A DNA stretch of 64,000 nt from Gemmatimonas sp. (GTDB lineage Bacteria; Gemmatimonadota; Gemmatimonadetes; Gemmatimonadales; Gemmatimonadaceae). The notes beneath the pieces are model-generated. The model was given only the letters and a program-made list of their open reading frames with translations, had not been told where the DNA came from and did no database searches. Shown here one piece after another: positions 23,162-32,020 of this stretch. A program made the translations under genes and the position numbers. Numbering within the stretch: position 1 is the first letter of the stretch; every line of letters starts with the position of its first letter. The stretch lies in NCBI GenBank assembly GCA_011390935.1, contig JAABRL010000010.1, positions 23,031 to 87,030 on the forward strand, read 5' to 3'.

Positions 23162-24139
23162 TCAGCCATCGGACGGGTTGACCCCATCGTGGATGCGTAC
23201 CGCGAGCGCATTGCCGACACGGCCCGCCTGGCCGACGAAGCGCTCCTGCTCGCCGGTGCGGATGATCAGCTTCGCGTCCTTGGGAATGCCGGTGGGCAGG
23301 ATCTTCCCGACCGACAGCGACATGAGCTCTTCGACCGTGATCTCGAACTTCGGGAGGCGCACCGAGATCGGGACGGGCATTTCGCGCACCGCGTTCTCGG
23401 TCTTGAGGCGCGCGGCTTCGCGTTCCGCGTCGCTCGAGTGCAGCAGGGCGAGGCGCTGCTGGCCGCTCGAGGTGAAGAACTTGTCGAGCACGGCAAAGGG
23501 CAGGCAGATGAGCATGAGGCCGCTCTGGCCACCCGCCGTGATTTCCACGTTGGCCACGAGCACCGGGTCTTCCCGATTGGCCACCTGCAGGATTTCCGGG
23601 GACGATTCGAAGCCGCTGACCGCCAGCTCCATGGGCACGTGATCCTGCCAGATCTCCTCGGTGAGCTGCGTGACGCGCTCAGCCACGGTGCGGATCGCCA
23701 TGCGTTCGATCGGCGTCAGCGACCGTACGGGGAAGGACGCCTGCCCGGTGCCACCAAACACACGATCGATGACGTAGAATCCGAACTCGGGCCCGATGTC
23801 GATCACGCCTTTCTGTCCGGTGCCGTTGATCTCGAAGATGAAGGAAGAGCAGGGGGTCGGCAGCGACAGCGTGAACTCGCCAAAGCTGAACTGCTCCACG
23901 CTCTGCAGTCGCACCTCGATCTGACCGCGCACGCGCGAGATGACCCACGCCTCGAGGTTTTTCACCAAGCGCTCGTACATGGCCTCCAGCGTGCGCAGGC
24001 GCTCTTTCGAGACGCGCGCCGGCCGACGGAAATCGTAGACCTGGACGTCCACTGCGGCACCGGCGCGCGGCGTCAGGCGCCCTGCGCCGCTTCCGAGCAG
24101 CCGATCGATGTCGGTCTGGGAGAGCGTTTCAGAGGCCAT
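23162..24139 (-). CDS. fliM: Flagellar motor switch protein FliM
   Basis: 325 residues. The N-terminus has LSQTDIDRLLGSG, the family's short start helix near the CheY-binding segment. A CheC-like middle domain (about 45-230) includes FVIDRVFGGTGQASFPVRSL-type sequence, and a C-terminal SpoA domain occurs at about 245-320 (PISVRLPKFEITVEELMSLS). FliM links the switch to CheY-P. The che genes are not in the window, but an MCP at 43 kb shows that chemotaxis exists. Confidence 0.96.
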   Translation of the reverse strand: MASETLSQTDIDRLLGSGAGRLTPRAGAAVDVQVYDFRRPARVSKERLRTLEAMYERLVKNLEAWVISRVRGQIEVRLQSVEQFSFGEFTLSLPTPCSSFIFEINGTGQKGVIDIGPEFGFYVIDRVFGGTGQASFPVRSLTPIERMAIRTVAERVTQLTEEIWQDHVPMELAVSGFESSPEILQVANREDPVLVANVEITAGGQSGLMLICLPFAVLDKFFTSSGQQRLALLHSSDAEREAARLKTENAVREMPVPISVRLPKFEITVEELMSLSVGKILPTGIPKDAKLIIRTGEQERFVGQAGRVGNALAVRIHDGVNPSDG

Positions 24140-24148
24140 GCATGCGCC

Positions 24149-24697
24149 TCACTGCACCACGTACTGCGGGAAGTAGACGCGCGCGACGGTTTTCGCGCCG
24201 AAGCGTTCGTTGAGGGCCGTGGTGAGTTGCTCCTTGATTGCCTCACGACCACCGATATCGGCCAGTTCGTCCACCGTCTTCTGTCCGAGCGAGCTGAGCA
24301 CGACATCGCGCAGTTCGGCGTCGCGTGACTGCAGCGTCGTGATGGCCGCGGCGTCCTTGCACTGCAGGGAGACGGTCAGCATCAGCCAACGCGTCCCGCC
24401 GGAACCGGCGGGGTTGAGTACCAGGTTTTCCAGCGTCATGACCGCGGGCGTCCCGGAGGCCGACGAATCGTCTTCCGCGTGTTCGTCCTCCTCGCCCTCC
24501 GCATGGTCACCGGACGAAGCCGTTGGCGCAGGGGTGGCGTACCCGAGCGTCTTGGCCGTCATGGGGCCTACGATCACGGCGCCGGAGCCGGCACCAATGG
24601 CCAGACCGATCACCACGGCGGCGGCAAGCGGGAGTTTGGCTTTCAGCCCGGTAGGAGCCGGGGCCTGGTCGGTCGAGGATGCGTCTGCGTCAGCCAT
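24149..24697 (-). CDS. fliL: Flagellar basal-body protein FliL
   Basis: 182 residues: a cytoplasmic N-terminus, one transmembrane helix (AAAVVIGLAIGAGSGAVIVG), an acidic His/Glu linker and a periplasmic domain with VMTLENLVLNPAGSGGTRWL and a C-terminal VYFPQYVVQ. FliL surrounds the stator and supports motor torque. It is the first gene of block 2, and its stop lies 9 nt before fliM. The usual FliL NPxG-type sequence is present as NPAG. Confidence 0.94.
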   Translation of the reverse strand: MADADASSTDQAPAPTGLKAKLPLAAAVVIGLAIGAGSGAVIVGPMTAKTLGYATPAPTASSGDHAEGEEDEHAEDDSSASGTPAVMTLENLVLNPAGSGGTRWLMLTVSLQCKDAAAITTLQSRDAELRDVVLSSLGQKTVDELADIGGREAIKEQLTTALNERFGAKTVARVYFPQYVVQ

Positions 24698-24884
24698 GTG
24701 CGAGATCGGGAAAGGGAGAATCCGACTCGCTCAATAAGCAGGACTGGTGCCAGCACGATCAGCGGCCGCACGCGCTCCACGTAAACGCAATATTGACAAC
24801 GCTTTGCGAGATATGGGCCACGCCACGCCCCCGTCGCAGGATCCCGCTGCCCATCTCGCCGCACAGGCACTTTCGTCTCGTATG

Positions 24885-24926
24885 CGGCAACTGCTGCCGC
24901 CTCATGCCAGCCGGAAGCTTCTGCCG
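24885..24926. promoter_or_regulatory. CGGCA-N5-TGCCG dyads upstream of fliL
   Basis: A perfect dyad CGGCA-ACTGC-TGCCG (24885-24899) and a one-mismatch copy CGGAA-GCTTC-TGCCG (24912-24926), centre spacing 27 nt. They lie 190-230 nt before the fliL start in the 295-nt gap between blocks 1 and 2. An AT-rich pocket at about 24781-24800 (coding strand TTGTCAATATTGCGTTTAC), about 90 nt before fliL, is the likely promoter zone, but it does not match the core element of the other three blocks well. Confidence 0.6.
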
Positions 24927-24940
24927 AGTGCGCGCACGAC

Positions 24941-24973
24941 GCGCCCACCGCGACGACCTCTCGCGGTGGGCGC
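24941..24973 (-). terminator. Terminator after flgE
   Basis: GCGCCCACCGCG / CGCGGTGGGCGC, a perfect 12-bp stem with a 9-nt loop, beginning 20 nt after the flgE stop. It closes block 1 before the fliL promoter region. No strong T-run follows. Confidence 0.7.
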
Positions 24974-24992
24974 GCGTTCGACCTCGCGCCGG

Positions 24993-26513
24993 TTAGCGCT
25001 TGATGCCCATCAGCTCCTGCAGCATTTCGTCGGCGGTGGAGACCACCTTGCCGTTGGCCTGGAAGCCGCGCTGCGCCACGATCATGCTCGTGAATTCCTG
25101 CGCGAGATCCACGTTCGACATTTCGAGCGCGCCGCTGGTGAGCTGTGACTGCGAACCCTCGAGGGCGAAGCCGAGCACGCCGGAGCCGGAGTTGGCCGAC
25201 TCCTGGTACATGTTGTCGCCGACCCGCAGCAGACCGGCCGGGTTGTTGAAGTCCGCCAGCACGATCTTGCCGAGCGGCGAGGTGGTGCCGTTGGTGAAGA
25301 AGCCGGTGATGAGGCCGAAGCGGTCGATGGAGAAGTTCTGCAGCGAGCCGGCCGTGTAGCCGTCCTGATCACGGAGTACCGCGGTCGAGCTCGTGGAGGC
25401 GAACTGGGTGAGTCCGTTGACGCCGCCGTTGAGCTTCACGTTCACCTGCACCGGATTGGCGCCAGGCACCGCGAAGTCGATCCCGGCGGTGATGTTGGTG
25501 GTCATGATGCCGGTCGGATCGAAGGTGAACGTCCCGGTGTTCACACCCGGATCCGCGGAGGTCGGGCTCATGAAGTACGACACCTCGATCGCCGCGTCGG
25601 CCGGCATGGAGGCCGTGAAGTCGATCTGCGGCGGCGGACCGGCCGAGAACGACCACGCCGCTGGCGACTCGTAGCTGGCGCCCGTGGGGCTCGTGACACG
25701 CACGTTGGCCGGCAGGATTTCGTAGCCGGCGGGCGGGGCGGACAGCAACGCCGGGTTGGTTGTCGGATCGGCGCCGGTTTCGAAGCTCTGCCGGGTGGCG
25801 CTGGTCATCGGATCGAGCTGCCACTGCCACTCGTTGGCCCCGGTCTTCCACATCTGAATCTTCACGTCGTGCTTGGTGCCCTGCGAATCGTAGACGGCGA
25901 TCTGTGTTTCGGTCCACGCACGTTCGTTGATCGGCAGCGCGCGGTCGAGCGGATCGTTGAAGTCGCCCTGGAAGTTCGGGGCGGACGCGTTGAGGTTGCC
26001 GGCCAGCGTGACTTCGCTGGTGGGCTTCGCCGAGACCTTCTGGCCGAAGGGCAGGCGGATATCCTGAATGCCGTCCTGCAGGATGCCGTTGTCGTACACG
26101 CGTCCCTGCACCACGAAACCGTTGGTGGGCGACACGAGCTGTCCGAGCGCGTCCACCTGGAAGTTGCCGGAGCGCGTGTAGAAGCTCTGGTTGCCCTTGC
26201 GCACGACAAAGAGCGAGTCGCCCTGAATGGCGAGGTCGGTGCCGAGGCCCGTGCTCTCGATGTTGCCCTGGTTGAAGATCTGGTCGATGGACCCGATCTG
26301 CATGCCGAGGCCGATCTGGATGGGATTGATACCGCCCTGGTCACCAGGCGGACGGCTCGCGCCCTGCAGCAGCTGGGCAAAGCCTTCCTTGAAGGTGACG
26401 CGGCCGGCCTTGAAGGCCACCGTATTGACGTTGGCAATGTTGTTGCCGATGACGTCCATGCGCACCTGATGGTTGCGCAGGCCGGACACACCGGCGAAGA
26501 GGGAACGCAGCAT
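24993..26513 (-). CDS. flgE: Flagellar hook protein FlgE
   Basis: 506 residues with the rod/hook N-terminal motif (VRMDVIGNNIANVNTVAFKA), central hook domains and the C-terminal EMSNVDLAQEFTSMIVAQRG plus NGKVVSTADEMLQELM. FlgE builds the hook, whose length FliK measures. It is the last gene of block 1, after fliK and flgD. It is longer than enteric FlgE (about 400 residues), the extra being in the surface-exposed middle. Confidence 0.96.
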   Translation of the reverse strand: MLRSLFAGVSGLRNHQVRMDVIGNNIANVNTVAFKAGRVTFKEGFAQLLQGASRPPGDQGGINPIQIGLGMQIGSIDQIFNQGNIESTGLGTDLAIQGDSLFVVRKGNQSFYTRSGNFQVDALGQLVSPTNGFVVQGRVYDNGILQDGIQDIRLPFGQKVSAKPTSEVTLAGNLNASAPNFQGDFNDPLDRALPINERAWTETQIAVYDSQGTKHDVKIQMWKTGANEWQWQLDPMTSATRQSFETGADPTTNPALLSAPPAGYEILPANVRVTSPTGASYESPAAWSFSAGPPPQIDFTASMPADAAIEVSYFMSPTSADPGVNTGTFTFDPTGIMTTNITAGIDFAVPGANPVQVNVKLNGGVNGLTQFASTSSTAVLRDQDGYTAGSLQNFSIDRFGLITGFFTNGTTSPLGKIVLADFNNPAGLLRVGDNMYQESANSGSGVLGFALEGSQSQLTSGALEMSNVDLAQEFTSMIVAQRGFQANGKVVSTADEMLQELMGIKR

Positions 26514-26549
26514 GAGTGGAAATGTCCTCCGTTGGAGTGGGACCGCGGG

Positions 26550-27344
26550 TCAGTTGCGGAGTTGCAGGAGCTCGCTGAACGGCACGCTCAGTGAGTCGCC
26601 GAGCATGAGTACGGGTTGGCCCTGCTCGTAGCGCAGGCCGGTGATGCGTCCCGTGGTAAAGGTCTGGGCGGCCACGAACTGGCCGGTGTCGTTCGTCACG
26701 TCGAAGCGATAGGTGTAGCGGCCGGCATCGAGTGGCGGATCGAAGCCGAAGTCCTCGAGCGGGATCGACTGCATCCCCTCCTTGACGTTGTTGACGGTGC
26801 CCTGCGAGATGACGCGCCCGCCTTCGTCAAGCACGCTGAGTCGGCCGAGTCCGGACATGGCGCCCGTGTCGATCGTGATCGCACCGTTGCCGTCGCGGTC
26901 CACGAACATCTGATTGCCTTCCATGACGCCGGTCTTGCCGACGGTGTTGATGGCCATCGACTGTTCGAGCAGCATGGCCATCGCATCACCCTGCATCACG
27001 GTGATCTCGGTGAGATCTTCGAGTGCGAGGCCGAGCTCGACCTGGCTGCCGGCCACGGTCTGCAACGATTCATTGATGTCGATCAGCTGCTCCACCTGCG
27101 AGAACTGCGCGAGCTGCGCGGCCATTTCCTGGCCGTCCATGGGGTTGAGCGGATCCTGATTCTTCATCTGCGCCACGAGCAGCTGCAGAAACTCATTGCG
27201 GCCGAGGGCATCGTTCTTCTTGCCGGAGCCGATCGGCGGTGGCGGCGTGGGCTCGGCCACGGCGGTCGGTGGCGTGACCTCACCCGTATCAAAGCGCGGG
27301 CTGAGCGACGTCGGACTGACGGCGCGAGTGATATCGAACATCAA
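26550..27344 (-). CDS. flgD: Hook-capping protein FlgD
   Basis: 264 residues with the FlgD core LGRNEFLQLLVAQMKNQDPL and MDGQEMAAQLAQFSQVEQLI, then the Ig/tudor-like C-terminal region (DGNGAITIDTGAMSGLGRLS onward). FlgD caps the growing hook and is later replaced by FlgK. It overlaps fliK by 4 nt and lies 36 nt before flgE. Confidence 0.95.
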   Translation of the reverse strand: MMFDITRAVSPTSLSPRFDTGEVTPPTAVAEPTPPPPIGSGKKNDALGRNEFLQLLVAQMKNQDPLNPMDGQEMAAQLAQFSQVEQLIDINESLQTVAGSQVELGLALEDLTEITVMQGDAMAMLLEQSMAINTVGKTGVMEGNQMFVDRDGNGAITIDTGAMSGLGRLSVLDEGGRVISQGTVNNVKEGMQSIPLEDFGFDPPLDAGRYTYRFDVTNDTGQFVAAQTFTTGRITGLRYEQGQPVLMLGDSLSVPFSELLQLRN

Positions 27345-29452
27345 CGCTGCTCCTGCCGGTCATCGCGCCGGCGCTGCTGGGGTGACTCGTCGTGAGCCTG
27401 GCGCGGATCGCGTTCGGCGTGCGGGCGAGCGGGCTGCCGATCGCGCGGCGACTGCTCGAAGGTGCCGCCCTGCTGGCCGGCGGAGGCTCCAGCGGCGCGC
27501 AGCGTCTCGCCGCGGTCGCTCAGCGCCTGACGTACCGCATCGCCCTCCTGTGGGCGTGCGGTCTGCTGCACCTTCATCTTCTCGGTGTCGAGGCCGTGAC
27601 GACCGAGCGCGTCCTGCAGGTCGGCCGTCTGCATGCGCAGGCGATCGGCGAGGGCGCCGCTCGAGGTGGTGACCTGCGTATCCACCACGCCGCCGCGCAG
27701 CGTCACACGCACCTGCTCGGGACCGTCCGGCGAATCGAGCTGCATGGTGAGTGACGAGAGCGCACGTACCGGCGCATCTTCCCGCAGGACGGCAATGGCT
27801 TCAGCGCGCGACGCGCTGTCGCTGCCAACCGGCATGGTGACCTTGAGCGTGTCCCCGTCGAGCAGGCGGGTTGCGGTCGGCGACAGTGCGCCCACCGCGG
27901 AGAGATTGTCGAGAGCGGACGCGCGCATCGGACGTGACTCGGCGTCCCGCGGATCACGGGGGGAACCCCCGCTCTGCTGGTCGCCCTGTCGGGCCGCGGC
28001 GCTGGCGAGCGCGGCGGTACGCACGGCTGCACCTGGTACCGTGTCGGGCGTCGTCGGGGCCGGCGTGCCGAGATCGCGACCGAGGCGCTCGGCGGCGCGC
28101 GGCATGCCACTGGTGCCGACGCGAGCGACCTGTGCGACCTGCGCCACGCGGGCCACCGAGGCCACGCGGGCAACGGCCGCCACACCACCGGTGCTGGCAA
28201 TCGCCGCCGCGCGTGACGCGTCCGCTGCGGTGCCGGCCGCGCGCGTGCTCGCGGCAATGGCTTCGCGGTCCATCGCGGCGGCATGTTCGCCATGCGACCC
28301 CGAGCCGCGCAGTTCGAGGTGGCCGGGGTCGCGCATGCCGAGCGTGCGCAGCCCTTCTTCCTGGGCGATCACATGCAAGCGCGTGTAGCCCTGTGGGTTG
28401 TGCCACTGACCATCGATGATGACGTCCGCCGCTTCACCACTCAGGTGAGCGCTGTCGAGCGTCCACGTGACCACTGGCCCGGGACGCGTGCGTCCCTGTG
28501 CGTAGAGGTGCTCCTGGCGTTCCGACGAGCGCACCGTTTCGACGACCTGCACATCGTGTCCGAACTCATCACGCATGCGATCGATCACACGATCGAGCCG
28601 CGCGCGGAAGGCCGGCGCGAGCGCCTCGGGATCACGAACGGCGGTCGTCACGTCGTCTGCAGAGCGATTCACCGCCTCGGCGAAGGCCGGGCGCACCGAT
28701 TCCGCGAGCACACGTCCGCGTGGAGTGCCGGCGACGTCGAGTAGTGCGTCGAGGGCGCCACGTACACCAGCCGCCGCCCGATCACCGCGCGCGAGCAGCT
28801 CGCCAGCGTTCCCCGTGCGCACGCGATCGGCGAGCGCCGCGAAAGCGGCTGAGGACGCCTCGAACGGATCAGTCGCGCTGGTGGTGCTCAGCGCATTCGT
28901 GTTGAACAGACTGTCGGTACTGGTCACGGAACGTCGCGAGGTTGCGTCGAGTGCGGCCAGCACTTCGCGCGCCCGGTCGGACGCAGCGGCGGGCAGATTG
29001 CGCAGCAGGTCGCGCGGCACATCGCGCGACAGGTCGCGCGGCGATGACGACGCCGGCGCACGGCTGTCCCGATCGTTCGGCACGAGCTCGTCCATGTCCG
29101 GTGTCGCGGACTCATCCGGCGCGAGCTCTCCGTCGATCTCCGGCGACGGTTCGTCGGCGTTGACCGTGCCCAGCAGTGCGCGCTGCGCCTGTGCCTCGTG
29201 TGCGGTGTTCACGGCGAGCAGCGCCAGCAGTGCTGCGAAGTCGGGTGGTGTGGTGCTGCGCGCGATCGGTTCGTCGCGACTGGTCGCGTCGTTGCGCTCG
29301 CTCACGGGCGTGCGTTCGGCGCGCTCGGGGCGTACCGGACGCATCGTGGGTCGAGTGCGTGCGCCGATGTTCACGTCCGGTGTGCGATCCGGAAGATTCG
29401 CGGACCGATCACGTGGCGTGGCGTTCGTGGGGGCAAAAGGCAGGAGGCTCAC
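27341..29452 (-). CDS. fliK: Hook-length control protein FliK with embedded M15 peptidase domain
   Basis: 703 residues, much longer than typical FliK (about 400-450). The N-terminal 280 residues are low-complexity and polar, as in the FliK ruler. Residues about 285-385 form a peptidase M15-type fold: RLDRVIDRMRDEFGHDVQVV, a HxxGxAxD zinc motif (His336, Asp343) and DPGHLE (His378, Glu380), the full ligand and catalytic pattern of LAS/D,D- and L,D-type peptidoglycan peptidases. A repetitive Ala/Val/Arg segment (424-446) leads to the Flg_hook C-terminal domain (about 560-655), which talks to FlhB. The gene is coupled by 4-nt overlaps to the MotE-like gene and to flgD. I see no frameshift or boundary, so it is one protein. 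Confidence 0.9.
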   Translation of the reverse strand: MSLLPFAPTNATPRDRSANLPDRTPDVNIGARTRPTMRPVRPERAERTPVSERNDATSRDEPIARSTTPPDFAALLALLAVNTAHEAQAQRALLGTVNADEPSPEIDGELAPDESATPDMDELVPNDRDSRAPASSSPRDLSRDVPRDLLRNLPAAASDRAREVLAALDATSRRSVTSTDSLFNTNALSTTSATDPFEASSAAFAALADRVRTGNAGELLARGDRAAAGVRGALDALLDVAGTPRGRVLAESVRPAFAEAVNRSADDVTTAVRDPEALAPAFRARLDRVIDRMRDEFGHDVQVVETVRSSERQEHLYAQGRTRPGPVVTWTLDSAHLSGEAADVIIDGQWHNPQGYTRLHVIAQEEGLRTLGMRDPGHLELRGSGSHGEHAAAMDREAIAASTRAAGTAADASRAAAIASTGGVAAVARVASVARVAQVAQVARVGTSGMPRAAERLGRDLGTPAPTTPDTVPGAAVRTAALASAAARQGDQQSGGSPRDPRDAESRPMRASALDNLSAVGALSPTATRLLDGDTLKVTMPVGSDSASRAEAIAVLREDAPVRALSSLTMQLDSPDGPEQVRVTLRGGVVDTQVTTSSGALADRLRMQTADLQDALGRHGLDTEKMKVQQTARPQEGDAVRQALSDRGETLRAAGASAGQQGGTFEQSPRDRQPARPHAERDPRQAHDESPQQRRRDDRQEQR

Positions 29453-30105
29453 GGCTGCGTGCTCCCCGACGGCGCCGAGCCGCCCTTGGTGATGATCGCC
29501 GCGCGCGAGGCCGGCATGGCGGCGAGAATCGCGGCCGTCTGTCGATCGGCCATCATGGTCAGAATCGTGCGCACATCACTGTCGGACATCTGCTCGAGCA
29601 CCTTGGCCGCGTCGCGCGCGGACATGGAGCCGAAGATCTTGGCCAGCCGCTTCTCGGGGATCACTTCGCCGCTGGTTTCGGCAAGTGCCTTGGCGGCCGC
29701 TTCTGTGGCGACCTCCGCGCTGGACTTCTCGGGAACGGGCGTCGGCGCGGGTTCGGGCGTGCTCACCGGCGCAACCGGCGTCGCGGCGACGGCCTTGGTG
29801 GGCTTCGTCGATGCCGCGGACTGTGCCGTGGCCTCGAGATCCGCTTCGCGCGCGGCGAGCAGCGCACGAATCGAGTCGGCGGGCGTGAGTTCGGCGTCGT
29901 CCGCAGCAAACGCTTCGGCTTCACGCGCCACGCTGTCCGCGGCCAGGCTGTCGGCCACGATGCTGTCAGCGACCGCTCGGCCGATCGAATCCTGCACCAC
30001 GACATAGATCGCGTGCGCGGTGCGCGCGTGCATTACGGCGTAGCCGGCGCTGCCGGTCATGCCGACCACAAGCGCGAGAATGGCTGGAAGCAAGAGGGCT
30101 TTCAT
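29449..30105 (-). CDS. MotE-like flagellar protein (MgtE-N-type domain)
   Basis: 218 residues: one N-terminal membrane helix, a charged Ala/Asp-rich coiled-coil segment, a Pro-rich linker (PVSTPEPAPTPVPEK), and a C-terminal domain related to the MgtE N-terminal superhelix (KIFGSMSARDAAKVLEQMSD, then VRTILTMMADRQTAAILAAM). This layout is that of MotE, a periplasmic-facing partner that stabilises motor proteins, and of related proteins encoded between fliJ and fliK. It overlaps fliJ by 1 nt and fliK by 4 nt. The function is assigned by layout and position. Confidence 0.8.
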   Translation of the reverse strand: MKALLLPAILALVVGMTGSAGYAVMHARTAHAIYVVVQDSIGRAVADSIVADSLAADSVAREAEAFAADDAELTPADSIRALLAAREADLEATAQSAASTKPTKAVAATPVAPVSTPEPAPTPVPEKSSAEVATEAAAKALAETSGEVIPEKRLAKIFGSMSARDAAKVLEQMSDSDVRTILTMMADRQTAAILAAMPASRAAIITKGGSAPSGSTQP

Positions 30106-30662
30106 CAGACGGAATCCGGAGGAATGGCCACCGTGGCCAACGGCGTCGGGGTGCGGCGCGACGGTTGGTTCGTGGACGGCGGCAGCGCCGCGATGGCGGC
30201 GTCGCGCGTGTCGAGTGCGGCGAGTGTGCGCCGTGTGAACTGCGTCAGCGCGATCTCATCCATCAGCGTGCGGTCCCGCTGCACCGTGGCATCCGTCCAC
30301 CGTTCGCTGTGCCGATCCTTGAGCCGGTCGAGCACGCGACGATCGCGGGATGCACGCTGCAGTGCCGCCTGTGCCTCCGCGACCACACGCTCGGCGGCGG
30401 CAACATCATCGGCCGCGCGTACGAGGCGATCGTCGAGCGCGCCAATCAGAAACTGCAGATGCTGCAACTCGCCGGCGGTGATGAAGCCGCGCGCCGCGGC
30501 TGACAGCGTCTCGCGCTGCAGCGTGCGCAGCGACGCGATCGCATCCTGACGGCGACGCGCATCATCGGCGTTGTCCGTGGCGTCACGCACGGCGCGGGCA
30601 CGGGCCTGCTCCGACTGTTCCCGCAGCTCGAGCACGCGCTGCAGACGAAACTTGAAACTCAT
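30105..30662 (-). CDS. fliJ: Flagellar export chaperone-escort protein FliJ
   Basis: 185 residues forming a long two-stranded coiled coil: KFRLQRVLELREQSEQARAR at the start, then an antiparallel return helix. FliJ acts as the gamma-like stalk of the FliI ATPase ring. Identification rests on the coiled-coil pattern and its place between fliI (4-nt overlap) and the MotE-like gene. Confidence 0.88.
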   Translation of the reverse strand: MSFKFRLQRVLELREQSEQARARAVRDATDNADDARRRQDAIASLRTLQRETLSAAARGFITAGELQHLQFLIGALDDRLVRAADDVAAAERVVAEAQAALQRASRDRRVLDRLKDRHSERWTDATVQRDRTLMDEIALTQFTRRTLAALDTRDAAIAALPPSTNQPSRRTPTPLATVAIPPDSV

Positions 30663-32020
30663 GCGGTTCTCCGCGTGGCGTGGGCGATGGTGCCACCAAG
30701 CTGCGTGAGCGCACCATAGGTGTCGCCGTAGAGCGTCAGCTCATCGGGCGACTGGCGCAGGAAGTCGAGCACCGACTCGCGATGCGCGAGTGCGGCGTCG
30801 GCGTACGGATCGCTTCCCTTCTGGTAGGCGCCCACCATGATCAGATCTTCCTTTTCGCGGTAGGCCGCTTCGAGGCGTTGCACTTCCGAGGCGGAGTCAC
30901 GTTGCGCCTTCGACACGATGGCGTCGCGCACGCGGCTCTTCGATTCGAGAATGTCGATCGACGGGTAGTGGTTCTGCGCGGCCAACTTGCGTGTGAGCAC
31001 GAGATGTCCGTCGAGTATCGAGCGCGCGGCATCGGCCACAGGTTCGTTGAAGTCATCACCGTCCACGAGCACGGTGTAAATGCCGGTGATGCCGCCGCGC
31101 GCGCCGTTGCCGGCGCGCTCCAGCAGGCGCGGCAAGTTCGCAAACACGCTGGGCGGATAGCCCTTGGTGGTGGGCGGTTCGCCGGTGGCCAGGCCGATTT
31201 CGCGCCAGGCCATCGCCACGCGCGTCACGGAGTCCACCATGAGCAGCACCTGCTTGCCCTGATCGCGGAAATACTCGGCAATCGCCGTGGCTACGAGCGC
31301 ACCGCGGGCGCGCACGAGCGCTGCCTGATCACCGGTGGCGACGATCACGACGCTTCGCGCGAGCCCTTCGGCACCAAGCGCGTTGTCCAGAAAGTCCCGC
31401 ACTTCGCGGCCGCGTTCACCGAGGAGTGCAATCACGTTCACGTCCGCTTTCGCGTGCCGTGCAATCATGCCGAGCAGTGTGCTCTTGCCCACGCCGGAGC
31501 CGGCGAAGATGCCCACACGCTGACCGCGGCCCATGGTGAGCAGACCGTCAATGGTGCGCACCCCGGTTTCGAGCGGACGATCGATCGTCTGGCGGTCGAG
31601 CGGATTCGGCGGTTCGGCCGAGAGCGGTACGCGCTCGACGACATCGAGCTTGCCTTTGCCGTCGATCGGATGGCCGAGGCCATTCAGTACACGACCGAGC
31701 AGCGATGGACCGACGTCCACACCGAACGAGCGGCCCAGTGGCTGCACGCTGCTGCCGGGGTGCAGGCCATCCATTTCGCCAAGCGGCATGAGCAGCACGC
31801 TGCGCTCGTTAAAGCCCACCACTTCCGCGAGCACGGAGCGATCGCGCGAGTGGCTGGTGACGCGGCACAGTGCGCCAAGGCCGGCATCGAGTCCGGTGGC
31901 TTCAAGCACGAGCCCGACCACCCGCACGACCCGTCCGTAGGTCGCGAAGCTGTCCACGTCCGCGAGGCGCGATGCGAACGCATCGGCCGCGTGATGCAGC
32001 GAGGGCGCGTTCGTGGTCAT
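30659..32020 (-). CDS. fliI: Flagellar export ATPase FliI
   Basis: 453 residues: beta-barrel N-terminus (about 20-95), Walker A GSGVGKSTLLG at about 170, an LLMVDSVTRVAMAWREIGLA Walker B region and a C-terminal helical domain. It is related to F1 beta and drives delivery of export substrates. There are 4-nt overlaps with fliH and fliJ. The length and motifs are canonical. Confidence 0.97.
   Translation of the reverse strand: MTTNAPSLHHAADAFASRLADVDSFATYGRVVRVVGLVLEATGLDAGLGALCRVTSHSRDRSVLAEVVGFNERSVLLMPLGEMDGLHPGSSVQPLGRSFGVDVGPSLLGRVLNGLGHPIDGKGKLDVVERVPLSAEPPNPLDRQTIDRPLETGVRTIDGLLTMGRGQRVGIFAGSGVGKSTLLGMIARHAKADVNVIALLGERGREVRDFLDNALGAEGLARSVVIVATGDQAALVRARGALVATAIAEYFRDQGKQVLLMVDSVTRVAMAWREIGLATGEPPTTKGYPPSVFANLPRLLERAGNGARGGITGIYTVLVDGDDFNEPVADAARSILDGHLVLTRKLAAQNHYPSIDILESKSRVRDAIVSKAQRDSASEVQRLEAAYREKEDLIMVGAYQKGSDPYADAALAHRESVLDFLRQSPDELTLYGDTYGALTQLGGTIAHATRRTA

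Noticed and set aside
24747-25148. Small plus-strand ORF in the flgE-fliL gap
   Set aside because: It runs through the terminator stem and the dyad sites and into flgE antisense; no ribosome site or family features.
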